Translations under genes and position numbers: made by a program | NCBI RefSeq assembly: GCF_003172875.1 | Contig: NZ_QGKM01000023.1 | Coordinates: 1-64,000 of the forward strand | Origin: Leucothrix pacifica | Lineage (GTDB): Bacteria; Pseudomonadota; Gammaproteobacteria; Thiotrichales; Thiotrichaceae | Reading direction: 5' to 3' | Length of the DNA stretch: 64,000 nucleotides | Shown here: positions 9,353-20,031 of the stretch, in pieces | Position numbering within the stretch: position 1 is the first letter of the stretch | How the letters are laid out: each line of letters starts with the position of its first letter | Notes under the pieces: generated by a model | The model's database searches: none | The model's input: the letters and a program-made list of their open reading frames with translations, nothing else | What the model was told of the DNA's origin: nothing

Positions 9353-9694
9353 ATGACTCAAGCCGCCCCTGTTCAAACACTCGCTGTCGATAATGAAGGT
9401 TTCTTGCTGTATCCGGAGGACTGGGATCAGGAGGTCGCGTTAAGGCTCGCGGATTCAATCGATATTGAAATGAATGACGAGCGCTGGGAAGTGGTCAACT
9501 TTGTACGTGATTACTTTGAAGCCAACCAAACTGTGCCCGAAGCACGTCGTGCACTCAAAGCAATGACCCTTGCCTTTGGCAAAGAAAAAGCCACACGAAA
9601 ATACCTGTATCAGTTATTTCCCTATGGCTATGGGCAACAAGCCTGCAAAATCGCCGGTATGCGTAAACCACTCAAGCTAATGTTGGATATGTAA
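9353..9694 (+). CDS. DsrC/TusE-family sulfur-carrier-like protein lacking the penultimate cysteine
   Basis: A 113-residue member of the DsrC/TusE/DsvC family. Recognisable blocks are DNEGFL, WEVVNFVRDYF and the C-terminal arm QLFPYGYGQQACKIAGM. Canonical DsrC has two C-terminal cysteines and TusE keeps only the penultimate one. Here the upstream cysteine is kept (Cys98) and the position expected for the C-terminal cysteine is Leu109, with the chain ending KLMLDM. It therefore does not fit the TusE or the DsrC pattern. It may be a regulatory or partner-binding variant. The gene stands alone, convergent with marC, with no other dsr or tus gene in the window. Confidence 0.82.
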   Translation: MTQAAPVQTLAVDNEGFLLYPEDWDQEVALRLADSIDIEMNDERWEVVNFVRDYFEANQTVPEARRALKAMTLAFGKEKATRKYLYQLFPYGYGQQACKIAGMRKPLKLMLDM

Positions 9695-9724
9695 GATTAC
9701 CCAGCCAACCAAAAGCTGCGGCCA

Positions 9725-10366
9725 TCACCCGAATAAGGCTGTCGCGCCGTCCGCTACATACTGAACCGACAAAGCAGCCAACAACACACCTAACAAGCGC
9801 GTCAAAATCATCTTGCCCGTGCTACCGATATACTTATCTAATATCTCCGCCGCGATTAATGTCACTGCCGTCAGTGCCAACAGTACAAAGATTATCCCGA
9901 TCAATATCAATACACCGAACCAATGATTTTCAGTGGTAGCAGCCGATAACTCAGACGACAACAGAATAGTCGCTGAGATAGTGCCCGGCCCCGCCAGGAG
10001 TGGAATCGCCAGAGGGAAAACCGAAATATTGGCAATGTGATCTTTCATCATCGACATCGACACCTCTTCCTTGCGCTCCTGACGTTTCTCATAAATCATT
10101 TCAAATGCGGTGTAGAACAGCAACAAACCACCAGCGACGCGGAACGCATCAATGGTAATGCCCATCGCATCCAAAATAGCCGTACCGGTTACGGCAAATA
10201 AGGTCAGTATGGCAAAGGCAACCAACACACCTCGAATCGCCACCGTCCTGCGATCAATCGTTGATAAACCTACCGTTAAGCCCAAAAACAGCGGTGCATT
10301 ACCAATGGGGTCCACTGTCACAAACAGGGTCACAAAAGCATTTAGAATTAAGTCAAAAGATGGCAT
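9725..10366 (-). CDS. MarC family integral membrane protein
   Basis: A 213-residue MarC/UPF0056-family protein with about six hydrophobic helices. Family hallmarks are the N-terminal FVTVDPIGNAPLFLGLT segment and the central PLAIPLLAGPGTISATILL segment. Members are inner-membrane proteins of unknown transport role; the early link to multiple antibiotic resistance is not supported. The gene is convergent with the DsrC-like gene and divergent from the aldehyde dehydrogenase. The start ATG at 10366 gives the standard family length. Confidence 0.9.
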   Translation of the reverse strand: MPSFDLILNAFVTLFVTVDPIGNAPLFLGLTVGLSTIDRRTVAIRGVLVAFAILTLFAVTGTAILDAMGITIDAFRVAGGLLLFYTAFEMIYEKRQERKEEVSMSMMKDHIANISVFPLAIPLLAGPGTISATILLSSELSAATTENHWFGVLILIGIIFVLLALTAVTLIAAEILDKYIGSTGKMILTRLLGVLLAALSVQYVADGATALFG

Positions 10367-10557
10367 AAGCGATACACCTATTGCGCGGTTAAAATTGGCG
10401 AATATAACGCGATTAACCGGCTATTGATAGGCTAGTGATCTGTCATTTTCTGGCCTGCTACATTTACATTTAAATCAACCTTTTTGGTTGTCACTGCAAA
10501 GTTTATCCGCATAAAATGACGCTTTCGCACCACACGAATTCCTAACGAGGCAACACA

Positions 10558-11997
10558 ATGATAAACAAACGTGAGTTTTACATTAATGGCGAATGGGTTG
10601 CGCCCGCTCAGGCGAACGACCTTGATGTTATCGACCCTTCTACCGAAGAAGTCTGTGCTGTCATTTCACTAGGTAATCAGGCTGACACTGATGCCGCTGT
10701 TAGTGCCGCTAAACAGGCTTTCGACAGCTGGAGCCAAACACCCAAAGCCGAGCGTTTGGCTGTTTTGGAACGCATCGCGGATATTTATAAATCTCGTGAA
10801 GCTGAAATGGCACAAGCGATTTCAACTGAGATGGGTGCGCCAATCGACATGGCACTAAACTCACAAGCCAGTTCAGGCTCGTGGCACATCCGTAACTTTA
10901 TCAAAGCCTTTAAGGACTTTGACTTTGAGCAAGCACTCAATGACCACACGCCTAACGACCGCATACTTTATGAACCAATTGGTGTTTGCGGATTAATTAC
11001 ACCGTGGAACTGGCCAATGAATCAGGTCTCACTCAAAGTGATTCCGGCACTCGCCACGGGTAACACCATGGTGTTAAAGCCGTCAGAAATCGCGCCACTA
11101 TCCTCTTTATTATTCGCTGAGATCATTCATGAGGCGGGTGTACCTGCCGGTGTATTCAATCTGGTGAATGGTGATGGTGTAGGGGTAGGCTCACAACTCA
11201 CGCTGCACCCTGATGTTGATATGATTTCTTTCACTGGCTCTACCCGCGCTGGCACGGCAATCAGTAAAAATGCAGCCGATACCATCAAACGCGTCAGTCT
11301 TGAGTTGGGCGGTAAAGGGGCCAATATCGTGTTTGCAGATGCTGATGAAGCCGCTGTAAAACGTGGTGTTATGCATTGTTTTAGTAATACCGGTCAATCG
11401 TGTAATGCACCGACACGTATGTTGGTTGAGCGTTCTATCTACGATCAGGCGGTTGAAACGGCGATAGAAACAGCCGCTAACGCCTCGGTGGGACATTCAG
11501 CCGAACATGGTCGCCACATTGGCCCGGTGGTATCTCAAATGCAGTTCGATAAGATCCAACATTTAATTGGCGTCGGTATCGATGAAGGCGCTCGCCTGAT
11601 CGCAGGTGGATTAGGTCGCCCGGATGGATTGGACAAAGGCTATTTTATCAAGCCAACTATTTTCGCTGATGTGAACAACCAAATGCAGATTGCCCGTGAA
11701 GAAGTATTTGGCCCTGTGCTGACGATGATTCCATTCGACACTGAAGAAGAAGCTATTCAAATTGCCAACGACACACCTTATGGCCTGACTAACTACGTCC
11801 AGACACAGGATGGCGCTAAAGCGAATCGTGTGGCTCGCCGCTTACGTTCGGGTATGGTGGAGATGAATGGCAAGTCTCGCTCAGCTGGTTCGCCCTTTGG
11901 TGGTTATAAGCAGTCTGGTAATGGTCGCGAAGGCGGCATCTGGGGACTGGAAGATTTCTTAGAAGTTAAAGCGATCAGTGGCTGGACACCGGAATAA
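10558..11997 (+). CDS. NAD(P)-dependent aldehyde dehydrogenase
   Basis: A 479-residue ALDH-superfamily enzyme. Visible elements are the substrate/cofactor segment ITPWNWPMNQ (about residue 144), the glycine motif FTGSTRAGTAI, the general-base glutamate in LELGGKGAN, and the nucleophilic cysteine in NTGQSCNAPTRM. It oxidises an aldehyde to the acid; the substrate cannot be read from the sequence. It is monocistronic, divergent from marC, with AACGAGG as a probable ribosome site. Family length is normal. Its sequence resembles the broad 'aldehyde dehydrogenase family protein' group rather than betaine or succinate-semialdehyde forms that would be named by neighbours. Confidence 0.88.
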   Translation: MINKREFYINGEWVAPAQANDLDVIDPSTEEVCAVISLGNQADTDAAVSAAKQAFDSWSQTPKAERLAVLERIADIYKSREAEMAQAISTEMGAPIDMALNSQASSGSWHIRNFIKAFKDFDFEQALNDHTPNDRILYEPIGVCGLITPWNWPMNQVSLKVIPALATGNTMVLKPSEIAPLSSLLFAEIIHEAGVPAGVFNLVNGDGVGVGSQLTLHPDVDMISFTGSTRAGTAISKNAADTIKRVSLELGGKGANIVFADADEAAVKRGVMHCFSNTGQSCNAPTRMLVERSIYDQAVETAIETAANASVGHSAEHGRHIGPVVSQMQFDKIQHLIGVGIDEGARLIAGGLGRPDGLDKGYFIKPTIFADVNNQMQIAREEVFGPVLTMIPFDTEEEAIQIANDTPYGLTNYVQTQDGAKANRVARRLRSGMVEMNGKSRSAGSPFGGYKQSGNGREGGIWGLEDFLEVKAISGWTPE

Positions 11998-11999
11998 CC

Positions 12000-12527
12000 G
12001 GAACCACTCAATTGAATAAAGCCTTAAAATAATAAAACCGCTTGGTCGTAGGGGACCAAGCGGCTTGTGCGTACCAATTCTATCAAACAAGGGGTAAAGA
12101 CAGATTGGGTGGTTCACGCTTTGCATAGCTTGTTTTCATTATTGACTTGCTTGAACATAGTGTAACGCACTTTGTTCGCCTTTTGTATTAAAAAATATTT
12201 ATTTATCAAAAAAGCAAACAAAAGCCGATAGTAGGAATTTATTTGCTGAAGAAACACCCAGCCCAACCATTCATCATTTCAGATACTCCTTTAGTCACCT
12301 CTTACGGTTAATATTGCGATACTCTAAACCGCTCCGAGCCAGTGATAGCCGCCTTTTTCGCTTTTTTGTGACTATTAAAAAGTCACTAGTGCAATTGTCC
12401 AAATAGCCGATACGACCTACAAAAAAATATTAATTTACGTAAAAATGTAGAAACAATGACCCGATAAACGGTTGGCCTGCGCATTAGAGGGTGTAGACAC
12501 AATAATTTCAAATATCGGAGATACCCC
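12000..12527. other. 528-bp intergenic region with one strong hairpin
   Basis: No convincing gene. CCGCTTGGTC and GACCAAGCGG at 12038-12063 form a 10-bp stem that probably ends the aldehyde dehydrogenase transcript; the poly-U tract is better on the minus strand. A smaller dyad, GTGACT/AGTCAC, is at 12368-12386. The remainder is AT-rich and should hold the promoter of the secreted-protein gene that follows. Confidence 0.6.
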
Positions 12528-12962
12528 ATGAACAAGAAAATCGCAATGACCGTGTTATCAGCTTCTGCTCTCTTATTTACGTATCAGGCTAGTGCGCACA
12601 ACACCTCATCAGAAATCGATAAACAACAACACGAACAAGCCGTGATGATCGCTCAAGGCATGAAGACATGCCAACTTACCCCTGAAGAAGCGAAGTCACT
12701 AAAAGCGATGCAAAGCAGTATCGCAGCCCTTGAAAAGAAGTATCGCTACGGCGGACTGCAGAGTTGGGAATTAAACACCTTGGCCAGCAAGCTACACAAC
12801 GCACGGGTCGAGATTAACAAATTGACTAAAAACAGCACCACTTGCAACGGACGTGTCACTGACCGTGACTTGCAGCCTGGTGTGATCGGTCGCTCCGATG
12901 CCTCACGCATATCACGTACAATGGAAGGACGTGGTACCGAGAATGTGGTCATCGGTCGATAA
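12528..12962 (+). CDS. Small secreted protein of unknown function
   Basis: A 144-residue protein with a clear Sec signal peptide, cleaved near residue 23 (YQASAHNTS). The mature part is helical and charged in the middle (LKAMQSSIAALEKKYRYGG) and contains two cysteines (CQLTPEE and TTCNGR) that could form one disulfide. Its C-terminus is glycine/arginine-rich. An AT-rich upstream region, a GGAG Shine-Dalgarno and a strong terminator downstream mark a single-gene unit. I do not recognise the family. Confidence 0.75.
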   Translation: MNKKIAMTVLSASALLFTYQASAHNTSSEIDKQQHEQAVMIAQGMKTCQLTPEEAKSLKAMQSSIAALEKKYRYGGLQSWELNTLASKLHNARVEINKLTKNSTTCNGRVTDRDLQPGVIGRSDASRISRTMEGRGTENVVIGR

Positions 12963-12990
12963 ACAATCTCTCGCAGAGATGATTGTTGGA

Positions 12991-13016
12991 GGGCAGCTTT
13001 CGGGCTGCCCTTTTTC
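12991..13016 (+). terminator. Rho-independent terminator of the secreted-protein gene
   Basis: GGGCAGC, a short TTTCGG loop, GCTGCCC, then TTTTT. A second small dyad (ACAATC/GATTGT, 12964-12985) precedes it directly. Confidence 0.9.
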
Positions 13017-13068
13017 GTATTTACACCAAGACTTATGTCTCGATGCAAACACATGAAACACCCATTAG

Positions 13069-15528
13069 TTACTGAGTAGACTCAGCCTCATGGCTTTTCC
13101 AACGCTTCAATAATAAAGAATTACTCACCACACTCACCGATGACAAAGCCATCGCCGCCCCAGCCAGTGCCGGACTCAAGTACCCCAGCATCGCAATCGG
13201 AATACACACTGCATTGTAAGCAAAGGCCCAAAACAGGTTTTGACGTATTTTGCCAGCAGTTGCCTTCGCAATATCCAGTGCATCCGCCACCAGGGTCGGC
13301 TTCGAACGCATTAACGTCACCCCTGCCGTTTCCATAGCCACATCTGCACCACTGCCCATGGCAATACCCAGCTCAGCAGCTGCCAACGCTGGTGCATCAT
13401 TAATTCCATCACCAATCATAGCCACGTGTTTGCCCTGCTTTGTCAGCGCTTCAATTTCAGCAGCTTTTTCATCCGGTCTGACATTGGCTTTCACCGCATC
13501 GATACCTAACTCATCGGCAATTCGCGCTGCCGACGCTTCATTGTCACCGGTTAGCAACAGAGTTTGAATACCTCTGGTATGCAAAGCATCAATCGCAGCT
13601 TTTGCATCCGGACGCGCTTCATCGGCCAGTGCAATCAGTCCGACAGGCACAGCATCCTTAGTCACACAAACCACCGTTCGCCCACCGTCACTCATGGCCT
13701 GCATATCAGCACGAATGGTTTCTGCATGCTCAGTAACAGCCTCACCAACCGACACAGCGCTGGTGGTAGGATCATCAGTGACAAAATCGACTTTACCGAT
13801 ACGAATAAGGGCTCCCTGAATCGAAGCAGCAACACCCTGCCCGACTGTTGCTTTGAAATTATCCGCCGCTTGCAGATCCAATGATTTAGCACGGGCAGCT
13901 TCAACCATAGCTCGTCCCAGCGGGTGTTCGGAACCTTGCTGAACTGAGGCGGCAATACGCAACACCTCATCTTCGGTGCCATCAAATGCTTTCACCTCAA
14001 CCACCTCCGGCTTGCCCATGGTCAATGTACCGGTTTTATCAAACACTACCGTATCGATATGACTGGCGCGCTCCAGTGTTTCGATATCTTTAATTAATAT
14101 GCCTGACTTGGCTGCTGTACCTGTACCCGCCACCAAAGCCGTGGGCGTGGCCAGCCCCAAAGCACAGGGACAGGCAATCACTAATACACTCACCGCAACG
14201 GTTAGCGCTGTTTCAAAGTTGGGGCCGAATATCCACCAGCCGATAAAAGTCAGCAAAGCAAGCACCAACACCACCGGTACAAAAATACCACTAATACGAT
14301 CGACCAAACGTTGGATCGGTGCTTTACCCGCCTGCGCTTGCTCCACCAGGTTCCCAATTCTTGCCAGTGTCGTATCATCACCAATGCGTTCGGTACGAAT
14401 GCGCAAAGCCCCCTCACCATTCATGGCTCCGGCGACCACCTGATCGCCTTTCACCCGCAACACCGGCATTGGCTCCCCCGTCAGCAAACTCTCATCCAGC
14501 TCACTTTCACCGCGCATCACCACGCCATCCACCGGAATACGTTCGCCAGGGCGAACAGCAACCATATCACCTACAAACACCTCAGCGATTTTAACCTCTA
14601 CTTCCTCGCCACTACGCACCACTCTGGCCGTATCCGGACGCAAATTCATTAGCCCCCGAAGCGCGGATGATGCGGAACGCTTAGCACGTGACTCCAATAC
14701 CTTTCCGGCTAACACCAAGGTAATCACTACCGCCGCTGCTTCAAAATAAACATGTCCAGCCGCGCCACTGCCACGGGTCAACACCTGCCACAGACTGAAG
14801 AAGTACGCCGCAGATGTGCCCAAGGCCACCAAAATATCCATATTGCCGCTGCGTGCCTTAATCGCCCGCCACGCACCTTTGTAGAAACGTCGGCCAATCC
14901 AGAATTGCACTGGCGTTGCCAATGCCAGCTCCAGCCACACAGACATATGCGTACCCGGCCAGATCATCATTACAATCATCTGGATCACTAGCGGTAGGGT
15001 AAATAAGGCGGCAATGCCCAGCTCGATTAAATCCCGGCGGGACTCCTGTCTGGCTTCTTCATCCTGATCCACCGTTTGCATATCGGCATCGGTAGTGGCG
15101 GTATAGCCAGCCTCATTGACTGTTTTCAGAATGGTATCGAGGTCGCATTGACCGGGAATGACACTGATATTGGCGCGCTCAAGCGCTAAATTCACATCCG
15201 CTTTAATCACACCCGGCAAGGCTCGTAGCTTTTTCTCAACGCCACTACTGCAACCGCTGCAAGTCATACCTTTGATATGCACTAAGAATTGATGCTCGCG
15301 GACGCCATAGCCGCCCGCCTTAATCGCCTCGCTAAGATGAGTGGGGTTGATAACAGCAGTATCAAATTGAATATCCGCCTTTTCCAGTGCCAGATTGACA
15401 GTGGCGGATTCCACGCCGGAGGTTTTATTTAATAAGGTCTCTACACTGGAAGCACAGCCAGCGCAGGACATGCCGGTCACAGGCAAGGATATCTGGGACA
15501 AAGAGGGATTATTTAAGTCGGTGCTCAT
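13069..15528 (-). CDS. copA: Copper-translocating P1B-type ATPase
   Basis: About 819 residues, a Cu(I)-exporting P-type ATPase of the inner membrane. Two N-terminal heavy-metal domains carry GMSCAGC and GMTCSGC. The transmembrane metal site is CPC in [15 protein letters not shown]. The phosphorylation site is DKTGTLT and the hinge is [11 protein letters not shown] lone HP dipeptide in SEHPLGRA marks the nucleotide-binding domain. The ATG at 15528 is preferred over a start 30 bases upstream because family proteins begin just before the first metal domain. The promoter lies in the 83-bp gap after the upstream DUF1703 gene. No CueR-type regulator is in the window. Confidence 0.93.
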   Translation of the reverse strand: MSTDLNNPSLSQISLPVTGMSCAGCASSVETLLNKTSGVESATVNLALEKADIQFDTAVINPTHLSEAIKAGGYGVREHQFLVHIKGMTCSGCSSGVEKKLRALPGVIKADVNLALERANISVIPGQCDLDTILKTVNEAGYTATTDADMQTVDQDEEARQESRRDLIELGIAALFTLPLVIQMIVMMIWPGTHMSVWLELALATPVQFWIGRRFYKGAWRAIKARSGNMDILVALGTSAAYFFSLWQVLTRGSGAAGHVYFEAAAVVITLVLAGKVLESRAKRSASSALRGLMNLRPDTARVVRSGEEVEVKIAEVFVGDMVAVRPGERIPVDGVVMRGESELDESLLTGEPMPVLRVKGDQVVAGAMNGEGALRIRTERIGDDTTLARIGNLVEQAQAGKAPIQRLVDRISGIFVPVVLVLALLTFIGWWIFGPNFETALTVAVSVLVIACPCALGLATPTALVAGTGTAAKSGILIKDIETLERASHIDTVVFDKTGTLTMGKPEVVEVKAFDGTEDEVLRIAASVQQGSEHPLGRAMVEAARAKSLDLQAADNFKATVGQGVAASIQGALIRIGKVDFVTDDPTTSAVSVGEAVTEHAETIRADMQAMSDGGRTVVCVTKDAVPVGLIALADEARPDAKAAIDALHTRGIQTLLLTGDNEASAARIADELGIDAVKANVRPDEKAAEIEALTKQGKHVAMIGDGINDAPALAAAELGIAMGSGADVAMETAGVTLMRSKPTLVADALDIAKATAGKIRQNLFWAFAYNAVCIPIAMLGYLSPALAGAAMALSSVSVVSNSLLLKRWKSHEAESTQ

Positions 15529-15611
15529 AGCGCAAGTCTCACGAAAGCTTTCTAACAATAAGAAAACTCTTATACACCTATCTATACTATCGGGTACAGA
15601 GAATTTTCTCG

Positions 15612-17300
15612 CTAGCTCAGCTTAGACAGTTCCACACGCTCACCATCTGTTACCAATAGCCAAGCACTCAGCTTTGGCAATGCAGCAATCGCGGGCAAAC
15701 TCAGGTATTCACTGACTTGTTGTTTACCCTCTTCTCGCTTCGATTGCCAACCGGCATCACCCGCACTTTTTTTGGTGTATTTCAGCTCGATTAAATGCTG
15801 ATGATCGACTTCATAAGGGCTGCGCTCCAATAACAGCACATCCGGATAACGGCGGTTCATTTCACGCTCACTCTGAATAAAATACACCGGCGACTGATAC
15901 AACAGAGTTAGTAAAATAGACTGAACATGCTTCTCATCAAAACGAATCGCATCACGATTAGACAGCAGCTGCAACACCTGTTCCAACTCATCAACCAAGG
16001 GCTGAATATCATCACGCAATGCCAATGCTTCAATCGCTACCAGCAAGTTGCGGCTGGAAATAGTAATTTGATTACGGCGCTCTAGCTCAACCTTAAAGTA
16101 CTGAAAGTAAAGCTCATTAATGACGTGATTAGGCACTTTAAACACCGTACCAGTCAGCGTTTCATCAATCACCGTAATAAAGCCCATATAAGCCAGCAGA
16201 CTAATGAAGTCATCGCGGTCAAAGCCTTTATCAAAATCAAATTTGCGGCGTTGGGTTGCTATGACAGAACCATGATTAATTAACTCTTCGAGCACTGCAA
16301 AGTTTTGGTCGCGATCCCCAATACTAAATAAGCCCATCAACTTGCCATAATCCGAAGCAATATTTTCATCCAACATCAACTTAGGATAGGCACACTTTTC
16401 TAGCTGGTAGTTCTTAATAAAATACAGCACCATATTAGCGTTATAGACTGATTCATTAGCTTCAGCGTGAAAACGATAGCCGTTATACCAAGCTGCCAAG
16501 TCAGTCAGCAATGCGTCTTCTTGCAGTCCACACTGCTTTATGAGCGGCTGTAGTAAGCCTTTCACCTCACTACGGGTAAAGCCCACTGCCTCATTAAATG
16601 AGGTTGTAAGTGATAGGTTCTCACCAATATTGAAACCACTGGTCATACTATCCAGCATTAACGGGGTGACGCCAGTGACGAATAAGCGATCTAAAGCACC
16701 ACGCTGGGTTGCTGTTTTCAGCGTTTCATAAAAGCTTCGGACAAACCCACCCTTACCCACAATGCGCTTAAATTGCTGCAAGTCCTCAGCAAGAATGGCA
16801 TTGGCAAAATGATCATACTCATCAATCAGGAATAAGATGTTTTGTTGATACATCGCCTCAAAAAACACCTTCATTTTTTCATGAGGTGAATCCTTTGAGG
16901 CCAGTTGATCAAGCAGCTTCTGGTCATGACCGTATCGTTGTATAAAACTATGCAAGCCAACTTCTACCGCAGTGGTAAATCCAGAATAGACCTGCTCATA
17001 ACTGGTAGTCGTAATGCCACTAAACTCCATAAACAACACTTGATAGCTGTTTTTGAGTGGTGTGGGGCTTTGACCAATATACAAATCACCAAACAAAGCA
17101 TCAAACTCATCAGCATGATTCTGATCGTAGTAATACTCCATTGTGGAAATAAGCAGGCTCTTACCAAAACGGCGCGGGCGCAGTAGAAATAAATGACTAC
17201 CTTGCGCTTCTAAATCAGCGATGTAAGCCGTTTTGTCTACATAGGCATAGCCTTGCTCTCGCACTTTTTTGAAATTACTCAGGCCGTAAGGGATTTTCAT
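15612..17300 (-). CDS. AAA-ATPase-like protein with DUF1703 PD-(D/E)XK nuclease domain (copy 1)
   Basis: About 562 residues. The N-terminal AAA-ATPase-like domain begins with the family opening [11 protein letters not shown] and has YVDKTAYI, then a degenerate P-loop [11 protein letters not shown], and a Walker-B-like [11 protein letters not shown]. The C-terminal DUF1703 nuclease-like domain has a PD...ELK core (RYPDVLLLE, then [10 protein letters not shown]). The ATG at 17300 matches the family start; an upstream extension is unlikely. Such proteins are widespread, multicopy and of unproven function; roles in mobile-element biology or defence have been suggested only by inference. A second divergent copy lies at 47181-48725. 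Confidence 0.85.
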   Translation of the reverse strand: MKIPYGLSNFKKVREQGYAYVDKTAYIADLEAQGSHLFLLRPRRFGKSLLISTMEYYYDQNHADEFDALFGDLYIGQSPTPLKNSYQVLFMEFSGITTTSYEQVYSGFTTAVEVGLHSFIQRYGHDQKLLDQLASKDSPHEKMKVFFEAMYQQNILFLIDEYDHFANAILAEDLQQFKRIVGKGGFVRSFYETLKTATQRGALDRLFVTGVTPLMLDSMTSGFNIGENLSLTTSFNEAVGFTRSEVKGLLQPLIKQCGLQEDALLTDLAAWYNGYRFHAEANESVYNANMVLYFIKNYQLEKCAYPKLMLDENIASDYGKLMGLFSIGDRDQNFAVLEELINHGSVIATQRRKFDFDKGFDRDDFISLLAYMGFITVIDETLTGTVFKVPNHVINELYFQYFKVELERRNQITISSRNLLVAIEALALRDDIQPLVDELEQVLQLLSNRDAIRFDEKHVQSILLTLLYQSPVYFIQSEREMNRRYPDVLLLERSPYEVDHQHLIELKYTKKSAGDAGWQSKREEGKQQVSEYLSLPAIAALPKLSAWLLVTDGERVELSKLS

Positions 17301-17393
17301 GACGATTTCTGCCGGATCACAATGCGACAAGCATAACACTGCTTTGAATAAGCAACAAAGGCCGAAGAATTCCGTCCTTTTTCATTAACTGGC

Positions 17394-18698
17394 TTAACTT
17401 CTCTGCCGCAAATCCACCACCCGCTGCGCCTTCCCCAATGACCTCACAACCTCACCAACACCGCGCACATTCACCTCAGCACTTACACCAATAATCGTCT
17501 TCACCTGATGCTGCAGTATCCTCGCTGCCTCATCACGCACGCCATCATTCACATCATTACCACGCACTTCAACATTCACGGTCAGGCTGTCCAAATTCCC
17601 CTCCCGACTAATCTCAATCTGATAATGCGGAGACAAATCATCAATCTTCAGGATCTGTTCTTCAATCTGTGTCGGGAACACATTCACCCCGCGAATAATC
17701 ATCATGTCATCGCTGCGACCGGTGATTTTTTCCATGCGGCGCATAACCGATTCACTGCCCGGTAATAGCTTGGTTAAGTCCCGGGTACGATAGCGAATCA
17801 CGGGCATGGCTTCTTTAACTAAGGAGGTAAATACCAATTCACCCTCTTCGCCGTCGTCTATCGGCATGAGTAATTCACGATCAACGATTTCAGGATAAAA
17901 ACAATCTTCCCAGATGGTCGGGCCATCTTTGGTACTGACGAATTCCTGTGCCACACCCGGCCCCATAATCTCTGACAGGCCGTATATATCCACCGCATCC
18001 ATGCCCATGCGCTCTTCGATTTCTGTACGCATGGCATTGGTCCACGGCTCAGCGCCAAAGATACCAACCCGCAGTGAAGAAGTGCGCGGGTCTATCCCTT
18101 GACGCTCGAATTCATCCGCAATATTCAGGCAATAAGACGGTGTTACCATGATGATATCGGGCTTAAAGTCCTGAATCAGTTGTACCTGCTTTTCGGTTTG
18201 ACCGCCTGACATTGGAATCACTGTGCAACCCAACTTTTCTGCACCATAGTGCGCACCCAAGCCACCAGTAAATAAGCCATAACCATAAGCCACATGCACG
18301 ATATCTTTGGCACTGCCGCCAGCCGCCCAAATTGAACGCGCTACCACATCAGCCCAACGGTCGATATCGCCTTTGGTATAACCCACAACCGTTGGCTTTC
18401 CGGTGGTGCCACTAGAGGCGTGAATACGCACCACCTGTTCCATCGGCACGGCAAACGTCCCGTAAGGATAGTTGTCACGCAGGTCTTGCTTAGTGGTATA
18501 GGGAAATTTACTCAGGTCAGATAAGTCCTGTAAGTCACTGGGATGGACACCGGCATCATCAAACTTTTTGGTATACATCGGCACATTGTTATAAGCGTGA
18601 TCCAGCGTCCATTTCAGGCGTTTTAACTGCAAAGCCTGCAACTCATCCTGACTGGCATCAGTTACCGAACTTAAACGTCCTTCCGGAAATGTACTCAT
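17394..18698 (-). CDS. paaK: Phenylacetate-CoA ligase
   Basis: A 434-residue adenylate-forming enzyme activating phenylacetate with ATP and CoA, the entry step of aerobic phenylacetate degradation. The AMP-binding P-loop is HASSGTTGKPTVVGYT near residue 92. YGLSEIMGPG and the C-terminal RSDDMMIIRGVNVFPTQIE are PaaK hallmarks. Length is normal. A strong AGGAGG Shine-Dalgarno precedes the ATG. It is the last of four minus-strand genes paaG-paaH-pcaF-paaK. The ring-epoxidase genes (paaABCDE), paaZ and paaR are not in the window, so the pathway must be completed elsewhere. Confidence 0.93.
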   Translation of the reverse strand: MSTFPEGRLSSVTDASQDELQALQLKRLKWTLDHAYNNVPMYTKKFDDAGVHPSDLQDLSDLSKFPYTTKQDLRDNYPYGTFAVPMEQVVRIHASSGTTGKPTVVGYTKGDIDRWADVVARSIWAAGGSAKDIVHVAYGYGLFTGGLGAHYGAEKLGCTVIPMSGGQTEKQVQLIQDFKPDIIMVTPSYCLNIADEFERQGIDPRTSSLRVGIFGAEPWTNAMRTEIEERMGMDAVDIYGLSEIMGPGVAQEFVSTKDGPTIWEDCFYPEIVDRELLMPIDDGEEGELVFTSLVKEAMPVIRYRTRDLTKLLPGSESVMRRMEKITGRSDDMMIIRGVNVFPTQIEEQILKIDDLSPHYQIEISREGNLDSLTVNVEVRGNDVNDGVRDEAARILQHQVKTIIGVSAEVNVRGVGEVVRSLGKAQRVVDLRQRS

Positions 18699-18777
18699 AA
18701 ATTCCTCCTGTCTATTCCTTCACCTACTACAAGTGTAGCGAGTCAGCTAAACCACCAGATGCATCTGATCCCTATGA

Positions 18778-19983
18778 TTAAACACTCTCGATTATCATTG
18801 CGATACCCTGTCCGACACCAATGCACATAGTGCACAGTGCATAACGCCCGCCGACCCGCTGCAATTGATACGCCGCTGTCGTGACCAAACGCGCACCACT
18901 CATACCCAAGGGATGACCCAATGAAATCGCTCCACCGTTCGGATTCACATGACAAGCGTCATCCGGTAAGTCTAAATCACGCATCACCGCCAAACCTTGT
19001 GCAGCGAATGCTTCATTAAGCTCAATCACATCCATATCATCCAATGACAAACCGGTTTGAGCTAATACTTTGCGTGTGGCAGGCGCAGGGCCAAAGCCCA
19101 TAATGCGCGGCTCTACACCAGCCGTTGCCATACCGACAATCCGTGCGATCGGCTGCAAACTGTGCTGAGTCAGTGCTTCCTCTGAGGCCACCAACATGGC
19201 ACAAGCCCCATCATTCACACCAGAAGCGTTACCCGCGGTCACCGTACCACCCTCACGAAATGGCGTACCCAGTTTTGCCAAAGCTTCCATCGTCGTTGAA
19301 GCACGGGCATGTTCATCTGTATCAAACACCAGATCATCACCCTTACGCTGCGGAATCATCACCGGAATAATTTCTGACGCCAAAACACCATTGGCCTGTG
19401 CCTTAGCCGTTCGCTTTTGAGAGCGCAATGCAAACGCATCCTGATCTTCGCGGGAAATATTAAACTGCTCCGCCACATTCTCAGCGGTTTCCGGCATAGA
19501 CTCTGTGCCATACAACTGCTTCATTAATGGGTTTGGAAAACGCCAACCAATAGTCGTGTCATAAATCTCAGCATTACGACTCCAGGCACTGCCCGCTTTG
19601 GGCATAACAAACGGCGCTCGTGACATCGACTCAGCCCCTGCTGCAATCATAATTTCAGCCTCACCGGACTTGATGGTACGCGCAGCCATACCGACTGCAT
19701 CCATGCCCGAGCCACAAAGACGATTAATCGTCGTGCCCGGCACTGATACCGGTAGCCCCGCCAATAAAGACGCCATACGCGCTAAGTTGCGATTACACTC
19801 ACCCGCCTGATTTGCATTCCCCATAATCACATCATCAATGCGCTCCCAATCTACACCGGGATTACGATCGATAAGCGCTTTAAGTGGTTTCGCCGCCAAG
19901 TCATCCGTACGAACACTGGCCAAACTCCCGCCGAAGCGACCAATCGCGGTGCGAAGAGGACTACAAATAAACGCTTGCTTCAT
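18778..19983 (-). CDS. pcaF: 3-oxoadipyl-CoA/3-oxo-5,6-dehydrosuberyl-CoA thiolase
   Basis: A 401-residue thiolase that splits beta-ketoacyl-CoA, releasing acetyl-CoA and succinyl-CoA at the end of the phenylacetate or beta-ketoadipate route. The nucleophilic cysteine is in [13 protein letters not shown] (about residue 90), the active-site histidine in [17 protein letters not shown], and the acid/base cysteine in [10 protein letters not shown]. It lies between paaH and paaK on the same strand, so paaJ would be an equally valid name. The start ATG has only a weak ribosome site. Confidence 0.9.
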   Translation of the reverse strand: MKQAFICSPLRTAIGRFGGSLASVRTDDLAAKPLKALIDRNPGVDWERIDDVIMGNANQAGECNRNLARMASLLAGLPVSVPGTTINRLCGSGMDAVGMAARTIKSGEAEIMIAAGAESMSRAPFVMPKAGSAWSRNAEIYDTTIGWRFPNPLMKQLYGTESMPETAENVAEQFNISREDQDAFALRSQKRTAKAQANGVLASEIIPVMIPQRKGDDLVFDTDEHARASTTMEALAKLGTPFREGGTVTAGNASGVNDGACAMLVASEEALTQHSLQPIARIVGMATAGVEPRIMGFGPAPATRKVLAQTGLSLDDMDVIELNEAFAAQGLAVMRDLDLPDDACHVNPNGGAISLGHPLGMSGARLVTTAAYQLQRVGGRYALCTMCIGVGQGIAMIIESV

Positions 19984-20031
19984 ACTACTGTTGTTCCATT
20001 ATAAGTTTGTTGTGATGTTTAATCGTCGTGA

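Noticed and set aside
12964-12985. Small hairpin as a separate RNA gene after the secreted-protein gene
   Set aside because: It is a short dyad adjoining a standard terminator, with no promoter or conserved feature of its own.
15529-15611. CueR-type operator in front of copA
   Set aside because: A GAAAGCTTTC palindrome is present, but the dyad and 19-bp promoter spacing typical of CueR sites could not be seen.
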